A stretch of 44,951 bases of DNA, from positions 1-44,951 of the forward strand of contig JADGJG010000099.1 of the NCBI GenBank assembly GCA_027596195.1, read 5' to 3'. Position numbers and translations under genes: made by a program. Under the pieces are notes generated by a model. It ran no database searches and was not told the DNA's origin. It was given only the letters and a program-made list of their open reading frames with translations. Shown here piece by piece: positions 20,435 through 31,461 of the stretch; position 1 is the stretch's first letter, and each line of letters starts with the position of its first letter. This DNA comes from Podochytrium sp. JEL0797. Its lineage: Eukaryota; Chytridiomycota; Chytridiomycetes; Chytridiales; Chytriomycetaceae.

Positions 20435-22371
20435 TCAAACCGTCACCACCCCTTGCCCACCCCCACCACCCACCACCCCATCCGACAAAAATTCCACATA
20501 CCCACTCATCTCAAACCCATCAAAAGGCTCCCCCATACCCGTATACAACCTCCTCCCGGACGACATCACTCCCGACCCTCCTCCTCCTCCTCCTCCAACC
20601 ACAACCCCTTTCATCCCATCCAATACTGGTGGAACACCCCCATCGCTAGAGTTACTCAACCGCCGGTGATCGTACACGAAGCTGCTGAGTACTTCGTGTG
20701 TAAAGTCGGTGTGCATGATGGGTGCTGGTGGGGCTTGTTGGAACGATCCGGCAGAGTAGGTTCCTGTTGCGGTGCTGGAAGAAGAGGAGGAAGATTCTAC
20801 AAAGTGAGAGAGGGGTTGGCTATCGGGAGAGAGGACGGGGACGGAGGGTGGTGGGGGTGGGAGGTCTTTGTCTTTGGAGGTGGAGCGTGCCGAAATGTAG
20901 GGTGCGTCTTGATAAATGGTTGTGGTGGTTGTGGTGGATGTGTTGTAGGAGGAAGGTGGAACGATGGAGTGAGTTTGGGTCGGGGTTGGGGGCAGTGGGG
21001 TTGATGCGGCGGGAAGTGGGCTGGTTGTGAATGGAATCGGGCTCGATATCGTGCGCGAGGAAGCGTTGGAGGCGGATAGGCGTTGTTGGTCGGGGACTTG
21101 TTGTTGAGGGGGGGATTGGAGAGGGGATGAATGTTTGGTGAACATGCCGAACGCTTTGAGACCGAGGACTTTGTTTTTGAGGTCGGTCATGGATTTGCGC
21201 GAGGTTGCGGTGGATGCGGTCGAACGCGCCACGTTAGGCGGGGCTGAGGAGATATTGGCGGTAGTGGAACCGAATGATGGGGCTGGAGACGATGAGGAGG
21301 AAAAGTTTGCAGCCGAGTTGTAGGAAGTGTATGAGTTGCGGTTCGATTCGCTATAGATGGACGGTTGCGGCGTTCCGGACGAGATGCCAAGAGCCGAATC
21401 GGAAACGTGCCTCTTGTGAACCGAAATCGTTCGCTTGGAAGTGTCCACAATCTCCATCGCGCGAAGAAACGCGTTCTCCCAGCGTTGGTACTCGAGTGAG
21501 CTTGAAGCGGAGAAGCGGTGCTCGTGTTTTCCCACACGCAGCGAGAATGTGCCTGGAAGACCCAAATCGACCTCGGAAACAAAGTTGTCGATGGTGTTGA
21601 TGTTGAGGAACACGGGTGCGGTCACGAGGGAAGTGTCGATGATGATGAGGACGGGTGTTTTCTCGACGGCAGCCTAAGGTGGGTATTAGGAATGCACAAC
21701 AGCAATCTGGGAATCACCTTGGCAACGTGGCCAAACGCCGAGCACACGCGTTGGTCGAGAATATCTGGGACAGGGTCGTTGCTCTGGGGCGTCGTGTGGA
21801 AGGGCAGGGCGTGCAGGAAGATGCGTTCGTACAGGTCCTTGATGTCCTGGGTTGTCTTTGGGGCAGCCAGGAGAAGCTGTTTGCGCATGGGGATGGCAGC
21901 CAGTGTCTGGGCAAAGCCCTTCTGCGACTTGACCTGGGCAAGCACACCGGCCATCAGGAGACACGATGTCTCGAGGCTGGGCGAGGCGTTGCGTGAGAGC
22001 GAGCGGGCGTACACGGCAGTGTGGTCTGCGTTGACGGGTGCGGGATAGTTGTAGTGCTGTTGCTGGCTGGGGTACTGCTGGGCAGGAGGGTACTGGTGCG
22101 AAGAGTACTGCTGCGTAGAGTACTGGTGCTGTGTAGAGTACTGCTGGCCAGCATATGGCTGGCTCGAGTACTGCTGGCTCGAGTACTGCTGGGGCGGGTA
22201 CTGTCCCTGGGGAGGGTACTGGCTGCCCTGGGACTGGCCCTGGAACGACATGCGCTGCTGCGGTGCTGCATAGCCATACCCAGAAGATGAAGATGAAGAC
22301 AGGGCCAGCGTGTTGGACGAGCGGCGGCGCCGGTTCCCCGACGACGGGGGCATCTTGACCGAAAAGTCCAT
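20435..22371 (-). CDS. Q/Y/P-rich protein with PH-like segment, copy 1, full length
   Basis: Exons 22371-21718 and 21673-20435 around a 44-base intron, giving 630 aa. Residues 40-115 are low-complexity repeats of QYPPQ/QYSSQ/QYSTQ type. A helical segment follows (about 120-215, SLETSCLLMAGVLAQVKSQKGF). The part encoded across the splice (APVFLNINTIDNFVSEV, TFSLRVGKHEHRFSASSS, YQRWENAFLRAMEI) has the strand-strand-helix pattern and W of a PH domain. The last 300 residues are Ser/Thr/Pro-rich and disordered. PH-like proteins of this kind usually attach to membranes or cortex scaffolds; no specific role can be read. It converges with the aspartic protease. Copy 2 has a frameshift in the tail. 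Confidence 0.75.
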
Positions 22372-22575
22372 CGAAAGAAGATCAAATTTGGATTTCAAAA
22401 ATTTCGTTTCAGTTTCGGCGTTTCAGTTTCTCTCCTGATCTCCGTTATTTTGAATAATACCTACGAGAGGATTAACTGAAACATCGCGGTGCGAAAGAGT
22501 TGACGTCTCCTTCTTCTTTTATTGGGATTTTATCTCCCCGCCATGCTCCACCACTTCCTTAACATTTGATGATAT

Positions 22576-23222
22576 TCACCACGGCAGCAAACCCTTCACA
22601 CTCCTCCGGAACCGTGGCAACAACACCCACGCGCCCGCAGCGGCGCCCGTGACAGCAATGTTGGTCATCATGGCAAGATTAAAAGGAACCTGGAACTCCT
22701 TCTTGACTGTCTTGTGGCGGAACTGCTTCATCGCCCACATCCCTGTTCGTCGACATTCATCAGAAAAGAGAAAACAAGGAATCAAGACAAGAGGTCACCT
22801 CCGGCCCATCCGCCCAGCAACGCCGTCAACTGCAACTGCTTTTCGGGAACCCTCCATCCCTTGGTCGTTGCCTGCCGCTTGTCATACCAAAAGAGGGCAA
22901 CAGCACCCGCATTGATCGCGGCGATATAAAGCCCAAACAGGAAGATCAGGGATTGCGGCGGCGTAATGGATGGATCTCCCTCGGGAGGCGGGGCATTGTG
23001 GTACGATCGCTTGTGGAGGGTAGGGGGTGCGATGCGCAGGGGTTGGCGGGGCATGAAGGCAGCAGAGGTTACGAACGGTCGTGGCAACAAGCCAGAAGAA
23101 GTCACGAGCAATCGTGCCAACATGGGGGCAGCGGGGCGGGCGGCAAGAGCAATGGCAGGGCTGCGCGCAAGAAGCGAGGCAACACCAGGAAGGCAAAACG
23201 TGCGTCGCAACGGTGCTTGCAT
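22576..23222 (-). CDS. DUF1294 family membrane protein, mitochondrial, copy 1
   Basis: Exons 23222-22799 and 22742-22576, joined with correct phase, giving 196 aa. The first 75 residues are rich in Arg, Ala and Ser with almost no acidic residues, like a mitochondrial targeting sequence. SLIFLFGLYIAAINAGAVALF is one membrane helix. The DUF1294 signature follows: YDKRQA, GWRVPEKQLQLTALLGGWAG, then FRHKTVKKEF. A last helix ends near LPW. DUF1294 proteins are small inner-membrane proteins of unknown biochemistry, mostly bacterial, so a mitochondrial form fits an ancient origin. It is divergent to the PKA gene (531-base gap). Confidence 0.85.
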
Positions 23223-23753
23223 TTTTTGATCTTTTTTGTTTTTGGCTCAACACGCCGAGTGAATGTGGAGAAGCGGAGAAAGGAGGGGATGAGTGGTTTG
23301 GGGTTGGTGGAAATAATGGGACGCGATCAACTTGCGAATTGGAAAAAGGAGAATTGTGACGCGGAGAATTGTGACGCGGGATGATTCCAACTTGGCGGGT
23401 GATGGATTCGCTGGATATTTGAAAACCACGCGTAAAAGCACGCAGAAACATGCGGCTTCAACCGCAAGACTCGCTCTTGTTCACTCCACCCCCCCGCAAA
23501 GACAGGGGCATTGTTGTGTTTTTTTGAAAGAAAAATTTCACGAGTCTCGCGACGAACAATCGCAAGCCTCAACCACCTCGAGCCGCTCCAAAGTATCCAG
23601 TTTAGACAGATTCAGGAGTTCAACAACCACACACAAACCGATCCTACCCCCACGCCAAGCTTCCCCACCCAAGCCGATCACCGCGACCTGTCAAAAGAAT
23701 CGCGTCGAACCCAGCCACCACCACCTCAACACACTCTCACGCGTAAACGAAAA
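23223..23753. promoter_or_regulatory. Divergent promoter DUF1294 / PKA with doubled TGACGC box
   Basis: The 531-base gap contains a perfect tandem 15-mer, GGAGAATTGTGACGC twice (23348-23377). TGACGC resembles half of an ATF/CREB-type site, which would suit a PKA gene under feedback control, but that is inference. The same element is in unit 2 at 36401-36430. The plus-strand frame open through the 3' part of this gap lacks an ATG before 23754. Confidence 0.5.
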
Positions 23754-25410
23754 ATGGCATCCCCACACGCTTCGCGTCGCGCACACTCGCGAGAGGCGGA
23801 ATCGAGCACGTCCACGTCAAACGATAGCCTTGAAAGTTCGGCGACAGCCGGAACGTCCTCGAGCACGTCCATGTATCGCGACATCACGTCCATGTTTTCA
23901 AAAAAGACGACACTTTCGGAAAAGGAACGCGATGGAAAGGAGCCGAACCTGTTGAGACGGTTGATGTCGGCTAAAGGGACAAGTGTGAAGGAAGCAGGGC
24001 TTTCTGCGCGGCGAATCTCGGGGGGGAGGGAGAAGGAGACTTCTGTTATATCCATGAGTAGTCGGGAATATAGTATTTCGGACTTTACGCTCAAAAAGAC
24101 GGTGGGTACGGGGTCGTTTGGACGCGTGCATCTTGGGAAGTTGACGGCTACGGGGACGTATTATGCCATCAAGGCGTTGAGGAAAAGTGATGTCATCAAA
24201 ATGCATCAAGTCGAGCATATTTTGAATGAAAAGAGGATTCTCGCGATCCTTGATTTTCCGTTCCTTGTGGCCATGTTGGCGAGTTTTCAGGACGCGGGGC
24301 ATTTGTATTTCGTGTTGGAGTATATTCAGGGTGGAGAGCTGTTTACGTATTTGAGGAGAAGTGGGGTGAGTTGATTCTCTCTTTATTTGCCCTCCTCCCA
24401 TGTTCCGGAGAAAATTGTAAACGTCTATCCACAAAAACCAGCGCTTTGAAAACAGCGTGGCACGATTCTATGCCGCAGAAGTGTGCGCCGCGTTTGAATA
24501 CCTTCATACTCGACACATTGTGTACCGCGATTTGAAACCAGAGGTGCGAGCAGAATAGTTTGAATAACGTTGCCCAAACTCAAATGATCTTCCTGCCTCT
24601 TTCTTTCCCAGAACCTCTTAATAAGCTCGAGCGGACACATTAAGATTACAGACTTTGGATTTGCCAAGCAAATCAAGGATGACCAGACGTGGACTCTATG
24701 TGGAACCCCAGGTTCGCATTTTTTTTTCAAATTCTGCTTTCGTCCTTTTTGCGAGTTGTTTACCTGGCCCTCACACTTGCCTCGTCCGAACAGATTATTT
24801 GGCGCCCGAAATTGTAAGTCCCACTTCCCCCCGTTTGTATTCGAGAAAAAAACTCACCGAACCCCCTTTCTCCCACACCACCCCATCCGACACACAGATC
24901 AAAGCAAAAGGCTACGGCCGCTCCGTCGACTGGTGGGCCCTAGGCGTACTAATCTACGAAATGATTGCCGGTTTCCCACCCTTCTCGGACGACGACAACA
25001 TCAAACTGTTTGAAAAAATCATTGCCTGCAAGCTCCGCTTCCCGGAAGGTTTTGACAAGAAAGCCAAGGATCTGTGCAAATGCTTGCTTACCCCCGATTT
25101 GTCGAAGCGGTATGGCAATTTGCGGAAGGGTGCGTTGGATGTGAAGGGGCATGCATGGTTTGAGGCGATTGATTGGGAGAGGTTGGCGAGGTTGGAGGTG
25201 CAGGCGCCGTGGGTTCCGAAAGTTGCGGGGGAGAGTGATACGAGTAATGTGAGTTTTTCGTGTTTTTTTTGGTTTGTGTGTGTGTGGAGAAGGGTCTCAT
25301 CGTGTTTGCTTTTTTTTGCCTGGATTCAGTTCGAGCAATATGACGAGGACTTTCCAGTATACGGAGGACATGGAAAAGATAGTTACAAGGACACTTTTGC
25401 GTCGTTTTGA
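23754..25410 (+). CDS. cAMP-dependent protein kinase (PKA) type catalytic subunit, copy 1
   Basis: Six exons (23754-24365, 24442-24543, 24612-24711, 24794-24813, 24898-25248, 25330-25410), 421 aa, all phases consistent. The first 108 residues are disordered and include an RRIS site (86-89). The kinase domain shows GTGSFG (118-123), Lys140, Glu159, YRDLKPEN (Asp234), DFG (252-254), the activation-loop Thr266 in TWTLCGTP, and [14 protein letters not shown]. The C-terminal AGC tail ends in the chain-terminal hydrophobic motif FASF, typical of PKA, which caps the N-lobe. The P+1 loop reads DYLAPE where most PKAs have EYLAPE. Exon 4 is only 20 bases. As PKA it would phosphorylate RRxS/T sites when cAMP frees it from its regulatory subunit. 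Another close AGC kinase is possible. Confidence 0.9.
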
Positions 25411-25631
25411 AAAAGGCGTTTATTTAGACGTTTTTTTGTTTTTCATTTGGTTCATTTCTATTTTGTTGCGAGATATTTAATGATATTAATGTTGTGGATG
25501 AGTTGAAACGGCTGGGGAATCGGCGCAGCAACCCTTGGCTGACAATTTCCCGCAAACGAAAAAAAACCTCCGATTCGCTCCCCCCGGACGTTCATCAAAC
25601 CGATCAGAATCCCCAAAGTCAACAAAAAAAC

Positions 25632-26890
25632 ATGGCCGCAACGATCCAAATCAATGCCACCATCGGTTCCAAACCAGCCGCCCGCCGCCGCGTGCCTTCG
25701 GACCCGTTTGAAGAAAACATCCATAATATGGTCCTTCGTCCCTCGGTGCACGGTGGAATCGAAGATCGCCCGGCGCCGCTGTATAAATCTAAATTCGCGC
25801 ATCATGTGAGAACCGAGCATTTAAAGTCGCGTTGCGTTGTGTCGAATCCGGTGGGGAGTGTTCCGGATATCGCGAGGAGTGCGGTTTATTTTCCGGCGAG
25901 AGGTGGGGGGAGTGTGAGAAATGCGCCGGTTGCTGTTAAGATTAGTGGAGGTGGGAAGGTGGAAGTGGGGAAGGCGTTGACTTGTAAGTTGGGCTTTTTT
26001 TCGGGGTGGCGTTTGGGGACTCGATGGAGTCGACTCATGATTTCGTTCTGTAGCTTCCACCCCAAAACAAATCAAGTTGAAAACTGGTCGCGTTTCCTCA
26101 AAGACTTCTGGGATAAAGGGAAAGAAAGGTATTTCAAGCGCGTTTTCTCTCTTTTTTGTTTTTTCAACCCGATCCGCTGACCAAAAAACTCAGATGTGTC
26201 CAAAATCCCCGCCCCCAAATCCGTCTCCAAACCCATCTCCAAACCAACCTCCGGAAGAATCGCCATGGCTGCCGAACGTCGCTCCAACGCGTCCACCCCT
26301 GTCGTGGCCGATCCCAATTCGTGGGACAACCTGGCCGCTGACGCTGCCGAACGCTCCCAACGCGCCACATCCCCGCTGAAACAAGAGGTCAACTATGAAG
26401 AAGTGCCTGAAGAATTGATTGAGCAGTGGGATCCATTCAGTCAAGACATTGACGCGTATGGAGGCGCTGGGGTGATGAGGAAGAGTTCTCCGCCGCCGAC
26501 GGAGATGGAGACGGGAATTGTGAGGAAACATGGTGGAAACAAAGAGGTGAAGCCTGCCAAATCGTTTGTCTCTCAAAACAGTGGATCGAGTATTGGGGGT
26601 GGGAGTCGGAGACGAATGTTGCCCGAAGCTGAACGGTTTGCCGTGTTGGCGGGGCTCAAGTCGAATTATCAGTCGTTGTTGGGGATTTACAACCGATTGC
26701 CTGTTGCGACGGATACGGTGTCCAAGATTAACAGGTGAGATTTTCTTTTCGCGTTCTTCCGTTGCGAAGTTTTTGCAAACCGTGTTTTTTTTTCTCCAGG
26801 AAAACTTCCATCGAAAAGCAGCTCAACCTGCTTGAAGAGGATATCAAGAAGTTCTCGTCCCCGAATATCATTGTTGACGAAGGAATTTGA
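25632..26890 (+). CDS. ENKUR: Enkurin (flagellar/axonemal protein), copy 1
   Basis: Exons 25632-25983, 26054-26128, 26194-26734 and 26800-26890 with matching phases, giving 352 aa. The C-terminal 75 residues or so are the enkurin domain: EAERFAVLAGLKSNYQSLLG, IYNRLPVATDTVSKIN, then RKTSIEKQLNLLEEDIKKF, which parallels the ERE-VLQGLKKNWEE and LEEEMKQLEHDI helices of animal enkurin. The N-terminus has ENIHNMVLRP and PAPLYKSKFAHHVR, like the short motif before the enkurin Pro-rich part, and PAKSF before the domain. Enkurin is a microtubule inner protein of motile cilia and binds calmodulin and TRP channels in sperm. With POC5 it marks a flagellated organism. Confidence 0.85.
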
Positions 26891-27016
26891 AAAGGTGTTT
26901 TTATTCAGTTTTTTGTTTTGGAGGAGGAGCAGCAAAGAAGGACCACAGATTATTGGCGACCTGACGAATACAACCAAAATCATTAGAACCACGCGTATAA
27001 ATTTTAACTGTTTAAT

Positions 27017-27451
27017 TCAAATACACACACCCTGGGAGGGGGTTGAACGCCGCTTGTCCGTGTTTGGCGAGGGTTCTCTCGAGCGGCGCTCTTGCGACCC
27101 GTTGGCACCCATAAACGCGGAAGCCAGGCCGGAAAGGGCTTGGGCGGCCGTCAAGTTCTGATTGGGCTTGTCGTCGTGTTTCTTTGTGGATTCGAACAAG
27201 GTGGGGTATTGTCGCGCCCAGCCAATCAAAGTATCCAGTACTGTGTCGCCCAGGAAGATGAACTGTAGAATGATCCAGCGCACAAAGAAGTTGGTGATGG
27301 CCTCGGTGCGGATTTCTGTGTCAAAGCGGGTCAGACGAGGTGGGCTCGAGACACCCGATCCGTGTTTCTTACCCAGGTTTCCGATTCTGAGCACGGCTGA
27401 GAAGATGGCGGAGATTATGATAATGTCGATGGCCAAGGGGATGATTCTCAT
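27017..27451 (-). CDS. DUF1748-type small fungal membrane protein, copy 1
   Basis: Exons 27451-27373 and 27315-27017 around a 57-base intron, giving 125 aa. The first exon gives PLAIDIIIISAIFSAVLRI and the second AITNFFVRWIILQFIFLGDTVLDTLIGW, matching the small fungal DUF1748 plan of two hydrophobic helices with a conserved D...S near the start and G-(E/D)-x-x-x-D near the end. The Ser/Arg-rich tail of about 55 residues is an extension. Yeast members are mitochondrial or membrane proteins of unknown role. Without the intron an 18-residue polar insert would sit between the helices. Confidence 0.7.
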   Translation of the reverse strand: MRIIPLAIDIIIISAIFSAVLRIGNLGKKHGSGVSSPPRLTRFDTEIRTEAITNFFVRWIILQFIFLGDTVLDTLIGWARQYPTLFESTKKHDDKPNQNLTAAQALSGLASAFMGANGSQERRSREPSPNTDKRRSTPSQGVCI

Positions 27452-27868
27452 TTTGGGCAGGTTGGTGGAAATTGGTTTGTTTTTTTCGAGGCTTTCGCGG
27501 GAAGGAAAGGAAAACAACCGGAGTTGGACCCTTTTTCTTGCCAAGTCAAGTGAACAACCGGTTGAAGTATCAGGTCTCCTCCCTCCACAACTCGCCCATT
27601 TCGAAACTCAACATTCAACATTTTTTTTAAAATAGTTTATTTCAACTGGCCGGAAGGATGGGATCAATTGTTGGGTTATTCAGTTCCCATGGAGCACGGG
27701 AAATTGTCGAATTACTGGAGCAAGCCAACGAGGAAACCCCTCTCGACATGACGTCGTTGTTGAAATGAACTGTTAAAGGTATGATTCTGATGCGGAAAAT
27801 ATGGGGAAATAAGCAATGTGGCTGCAACAAAAATAAATTGACAATATTTTGTAAACATATTTGTTTTG
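27452..27868. other. Intergenic with a 36-codon ORF
   Basis: An ORF at 27658-27768 (plus) starts MGSIVGLFSSHGAREIVELL and looks protein-like (Gly2 could be myristoylated), but no splice carries it further. A competing minus-strand frame with GTACGT donor and TTTTTGTTGCAG acceptor crosses the same bases. I leave both uncalled. Confidence 0.35.
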
Positions 27869-30800
27869 ATGGAAACGCGTCCAAAACTTCCAGATCGAAT
27901 GCAAAACAAAGACCACATTGACGTACTTTCGCATAGAAGAGACTGGACTGGCCCACATTCAACTCATTCGCCATCAATTCGTCGAGCACCAAGCACCAGC
28001 AGCAACAAATTCAGTTATACCGCGCATCACTTTCAAACAACAAACCCCCCTGAACCAACACACCCTCACTCTCCAAACACGTCACCATACGCCATCCATC
28101 CACCAATCCCCATGTCCCACCTCTATCCCGCTCAACTGTTGTTTTCCCCGGATCGCCACACCAAATCCCCAAGCCACACCCGCATCCACGGTAGTACCTC
28201 GACAGCCGCCAGTCTCAACGGTCAGCCCTCGGATCGCGTCTTCCGTCGTCCCACTGGAGGAAGCTTTGTCGGAATCAACAGCAGCGCCACATCCTTCCAC
28301 GAATTGTCACAAAGTCTTCCCCCACCACACCCGTTCCCGCCCCCCCGAAAATTTACGAGTGGTATGAGAGCTGGAGGTGTTGGAACGCGGTTGAGGAATT
28401 CGTCGTTGGTTCAGTTTGAAGAGTGTGATGGGGAGGAGGCGGAGAATGGGTGTGTCAAAACGGTGCCTGGGGGTGGAACGGTTGGAAGCGCGTGTTCGGA
28501 TGCAGCGTCGATTGTGAATTCGATTGTTGCATCAGTGAGAAATATTGGACTTGAAGTTGGTGGGAAGTGTGCGAGTCGTGATGTGGGGGAGGAAAAGGTG
28601 AAGGATGCGGAGCGTGGGGTTATGAGAGAATCGATGAGTAGCTTGTTCAAGCGGCCTTTGTTGAACGCGCGTGTTTCTGAAGACCGGGACTTTTTGAAAG
28701 TGAATGATGAGAGTCTTCACACGGCTTGGAGTGCGGACGCGGCTAAAGGGTCGTTCAATCCTAGTGAATACGTGATACTGCAAGGTAAGACCTGCTTTTT
28801 CCTTCTCCCAATAAGTGATTTTGACGAACTATTGATCTGCAGATGCATTTTTCGCATTCTGCGTTGTCCGCCTCATCCCGCTCGTCTCCATTATTCCACA
28901 ATTCGCGATCGCCCGATTTCTTGTCATCCTCCTCCCCATTCTCATGACGCATCACACCGCATTCATCGACCCAGACTGCTTCCTGAGCTCATGGGGCCTA
29001 CTCACGCGATCCCTGTTCCTCCCCATCCGCATAATTACCATGCTGGGCGTCTCGTGGTGCGCGTTAAGCTCCTTCAACACAGACACTGCCGCATCTACAG
29101 CATTCATTGTCTTCCTCATCACCCCACGAGTCCTTGTATTCCTCCAGACTATTGTCTCTGCACTCCTCGACCCCCGCAGTGGTGCTGGGTGGGTCTTGCT
29201 GCGTCGATGTGCGCTGACGGTTTGGTTTCCAATGGTGTTTATGGTTCTGCAAGGATTGGTTGTGCAGCGGTGGATTGGGTGGAGAGATGTCATGTGGACC
29301 GCGGGTGGGGTGTGTGAAGTCGTCGTAGTGGTTGTTGTGGATTCATTAGAGTCGCGTGGAGCGTTTTATAGACTCAAGAGCTTGGCTTGGAGCGAGGAGG
29401 GCAAGAGGACGGGGGGTGTCGGGGAGAGGGGTGGCTCGTTGACCGATTCCTCCTCGGCAGATGGAGCGTGTTTGGAAATGGAAGTGGATTGGAATCGAGA
29501 TGTTCGTCAAAGAGTTATGCGCATGGTGACGTTTTTCTGTATGGCTGTTGCGGCTTTGGTGTTGTGGCCGGAGAGGAAAGGCGTCGGAATGATTGACGCC
29601 AGCATGGGGGTTCAGTTCGCCTTGGGTCCATTCATTATCAGCACATTTGCGGTCGTGTTGCTGTATACAGTCGTTTGGATGTACACTCTCGTGCAGCAAT
29701 CTCCTCCTGAAGTCATGGTTTCCCTCATTGAAAAGATTTCCCAAAGCATTGTGTCGGGAATGAAACTGGATCCATCCGATTTGCTAAAATGGTACAAAGG
29801 CTCCATGGTGCGACAGCGGCCTCTGCTTGTGAACGCGCAGATTCCTGGTGTGGTTTCGGGCACACCCCCTTTTGCTCTTGTCTGGCGTCTTTTACATTTG
29901 CCAATTTACGCGGGAATCATTTTGATGGGCGCTGGCTTAAAATCCGTGATTCAGGACTTACTTGATGAATGGTTGGGGTTGTCTGGGTTTAATCCCACAC
30001 CGCCAGGAGCCGCCGCATCGCAGACTCTGGACTATTACCTCAACTTGACTGCAGCTTCGAACTCAAAGTACAATCCAATCACCTTCAACTCCACCGGCAT
30101 ATCCTACAGCTTAGATTTTGCTTCTCCCAAAGTATGGATGGCTCTGGGGCTTGCTGCCATATTTCTCTTCTCCAATATTGCTTCGCTCGTAGCAACACTC
30201 TCCCTCCTAAAAATGCAAACAATCCACCAAAAATGGGTCCTCTGTAACACCAAATCGCTGCCCATGTTTGACGAAGAATGCGGCGTCAACACTCTCGTTC
30301 AACGCGAATTTGACGAACAAGACGGCCACAAGCTCGCAGAAGAGGTTGAAAAGTCGTCTCTGTTTCGGAACCCGAGCATTCTCAAGAGCAATTTAGATCC
30401 CGCGAGGTGTGGGAGTATCGGCAAAACGCAGAGTCTCGTGAATTTCTCGACATTCAACAATCGCTCGTCGAGGCAAAGTTTTTCCGCGGGCGGGAGCACT
30501 GTGAATATTCACACTCCAACTCCTTCTATTCTTGCGGCACGAGTGAGCAGCAGTAGTACAATCGGAGGGAAAGCCATGACGGCTTTGGAAAATGGTACCG
30601 ACTTTTGGCGAGATTTGTTGGAATCGCCACGAGGATCGAGGGAGAATTCAATCAGTAGTAAGGACGAAGAGGCTGCACCAGGGGCTCCTCTTACCCCGTG
30701 TTCTCCTCCGAAAGTCGCAAAGCAACAGACCCAACGTCACGTCTCAATCAGTCTCGAAAAACCTGTCGCTCCTGCGCCGTTCCACCAACGGATCCATACT

Positions 30801-31313
30801 GCAGTCTCTGTCACGGAAGACAAAATTACAACGCTCAAGTCGAAACAAACCGACTCGAGTCCTGAAATCTTCAACGCGGCTCCCATCAACTCGGGTGAAA
30901 AACAGACGTGTTGCAAAGTCGCTTCCTCGAGAGCCATCTTGCCCAAGCTCCAAAAAGTCGTGTTTCGAAGTGTCCTTTGCAGATTCATGGTGCGCTTGAT
31001 TATTCCTTGCTTGATTCTTGGGCTTGTTCCTGCTTCGACGTACTTGGCGCCAATTCTCGCTCCTTATGTCGGCAATCTCGGAAACGCAATCGATATTTCA
31101 AGCATTCAGTTGCCGGCCAGTGAGAATGGAACGGGTCGCATTGATGGGGATGGATGGAAGATAACCGAAAATGTACAAGGGTTGATTGTTTTGTGTGGGA
31201 GCGCGTTTGTGTTGTTGGTTTGCTGCATTGGTGAAGAAGTGTCGAAAAGTGTGGGGCTTGTTAAATGGATGCGACGCGTGAATGGGATCTGTTTGTTTGC
31301 GAAAGGTGCCTGA
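27869..31313 (+). CDS. Large multipass membrane protein of unknown function, copy 1
   Basis: Exon 1 (27869-28784) and exon 2 (28843-31313) join in phase, giving 1,128 aa if the first ATG is used. A start at 28112 is also possible, since the first 80 residues are low-complexity. Residues 1-305 are soluble and Ser/Pro-rich. About nine to eleven hydrophobic segments follow, such as FLVILLPILM, VSWCALSSF, GVCEVVVVVVVD, GPFIISTFAVVLLYTVVWMY and ALGLAAIFLFSNIASLVATL. A polar Ser-rich loop of about 250 residues follows (about 755-1025). Two last helices are IIPCLILGLVP and GLIVLCGSAFVLLVC. I cannot place it in a named transporter or receptor family. It converges with the partial gene at 31462. Confidence 0.7.
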
Positions 31314-31461
31314 AGCCATCGGCCGATATAATATAAATTATTTTCTCTCTTTTTCTTTCTTCCTTCTCCCAAAAATTGACTTCTCGCATTGAGTTGTCGA
31401 ATTCAAATCATTTCATAATTGCCTCCAAAATCCCACAAAAAATATTATATTCTATTCTTAT

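Noticed and set aside
20408..21004. Long plus-strand frames over the PH-like gene
   Set aside because: Composition mirrors the Ser/Pro-rich minus-strand protein; no splice or domain support.
27869..31313. LtrA-type or named transporter family for the large membrane protein
   Set aside because: The characteristic motifs of LtrA are absent; hydrophobic segments alone do not support a name.
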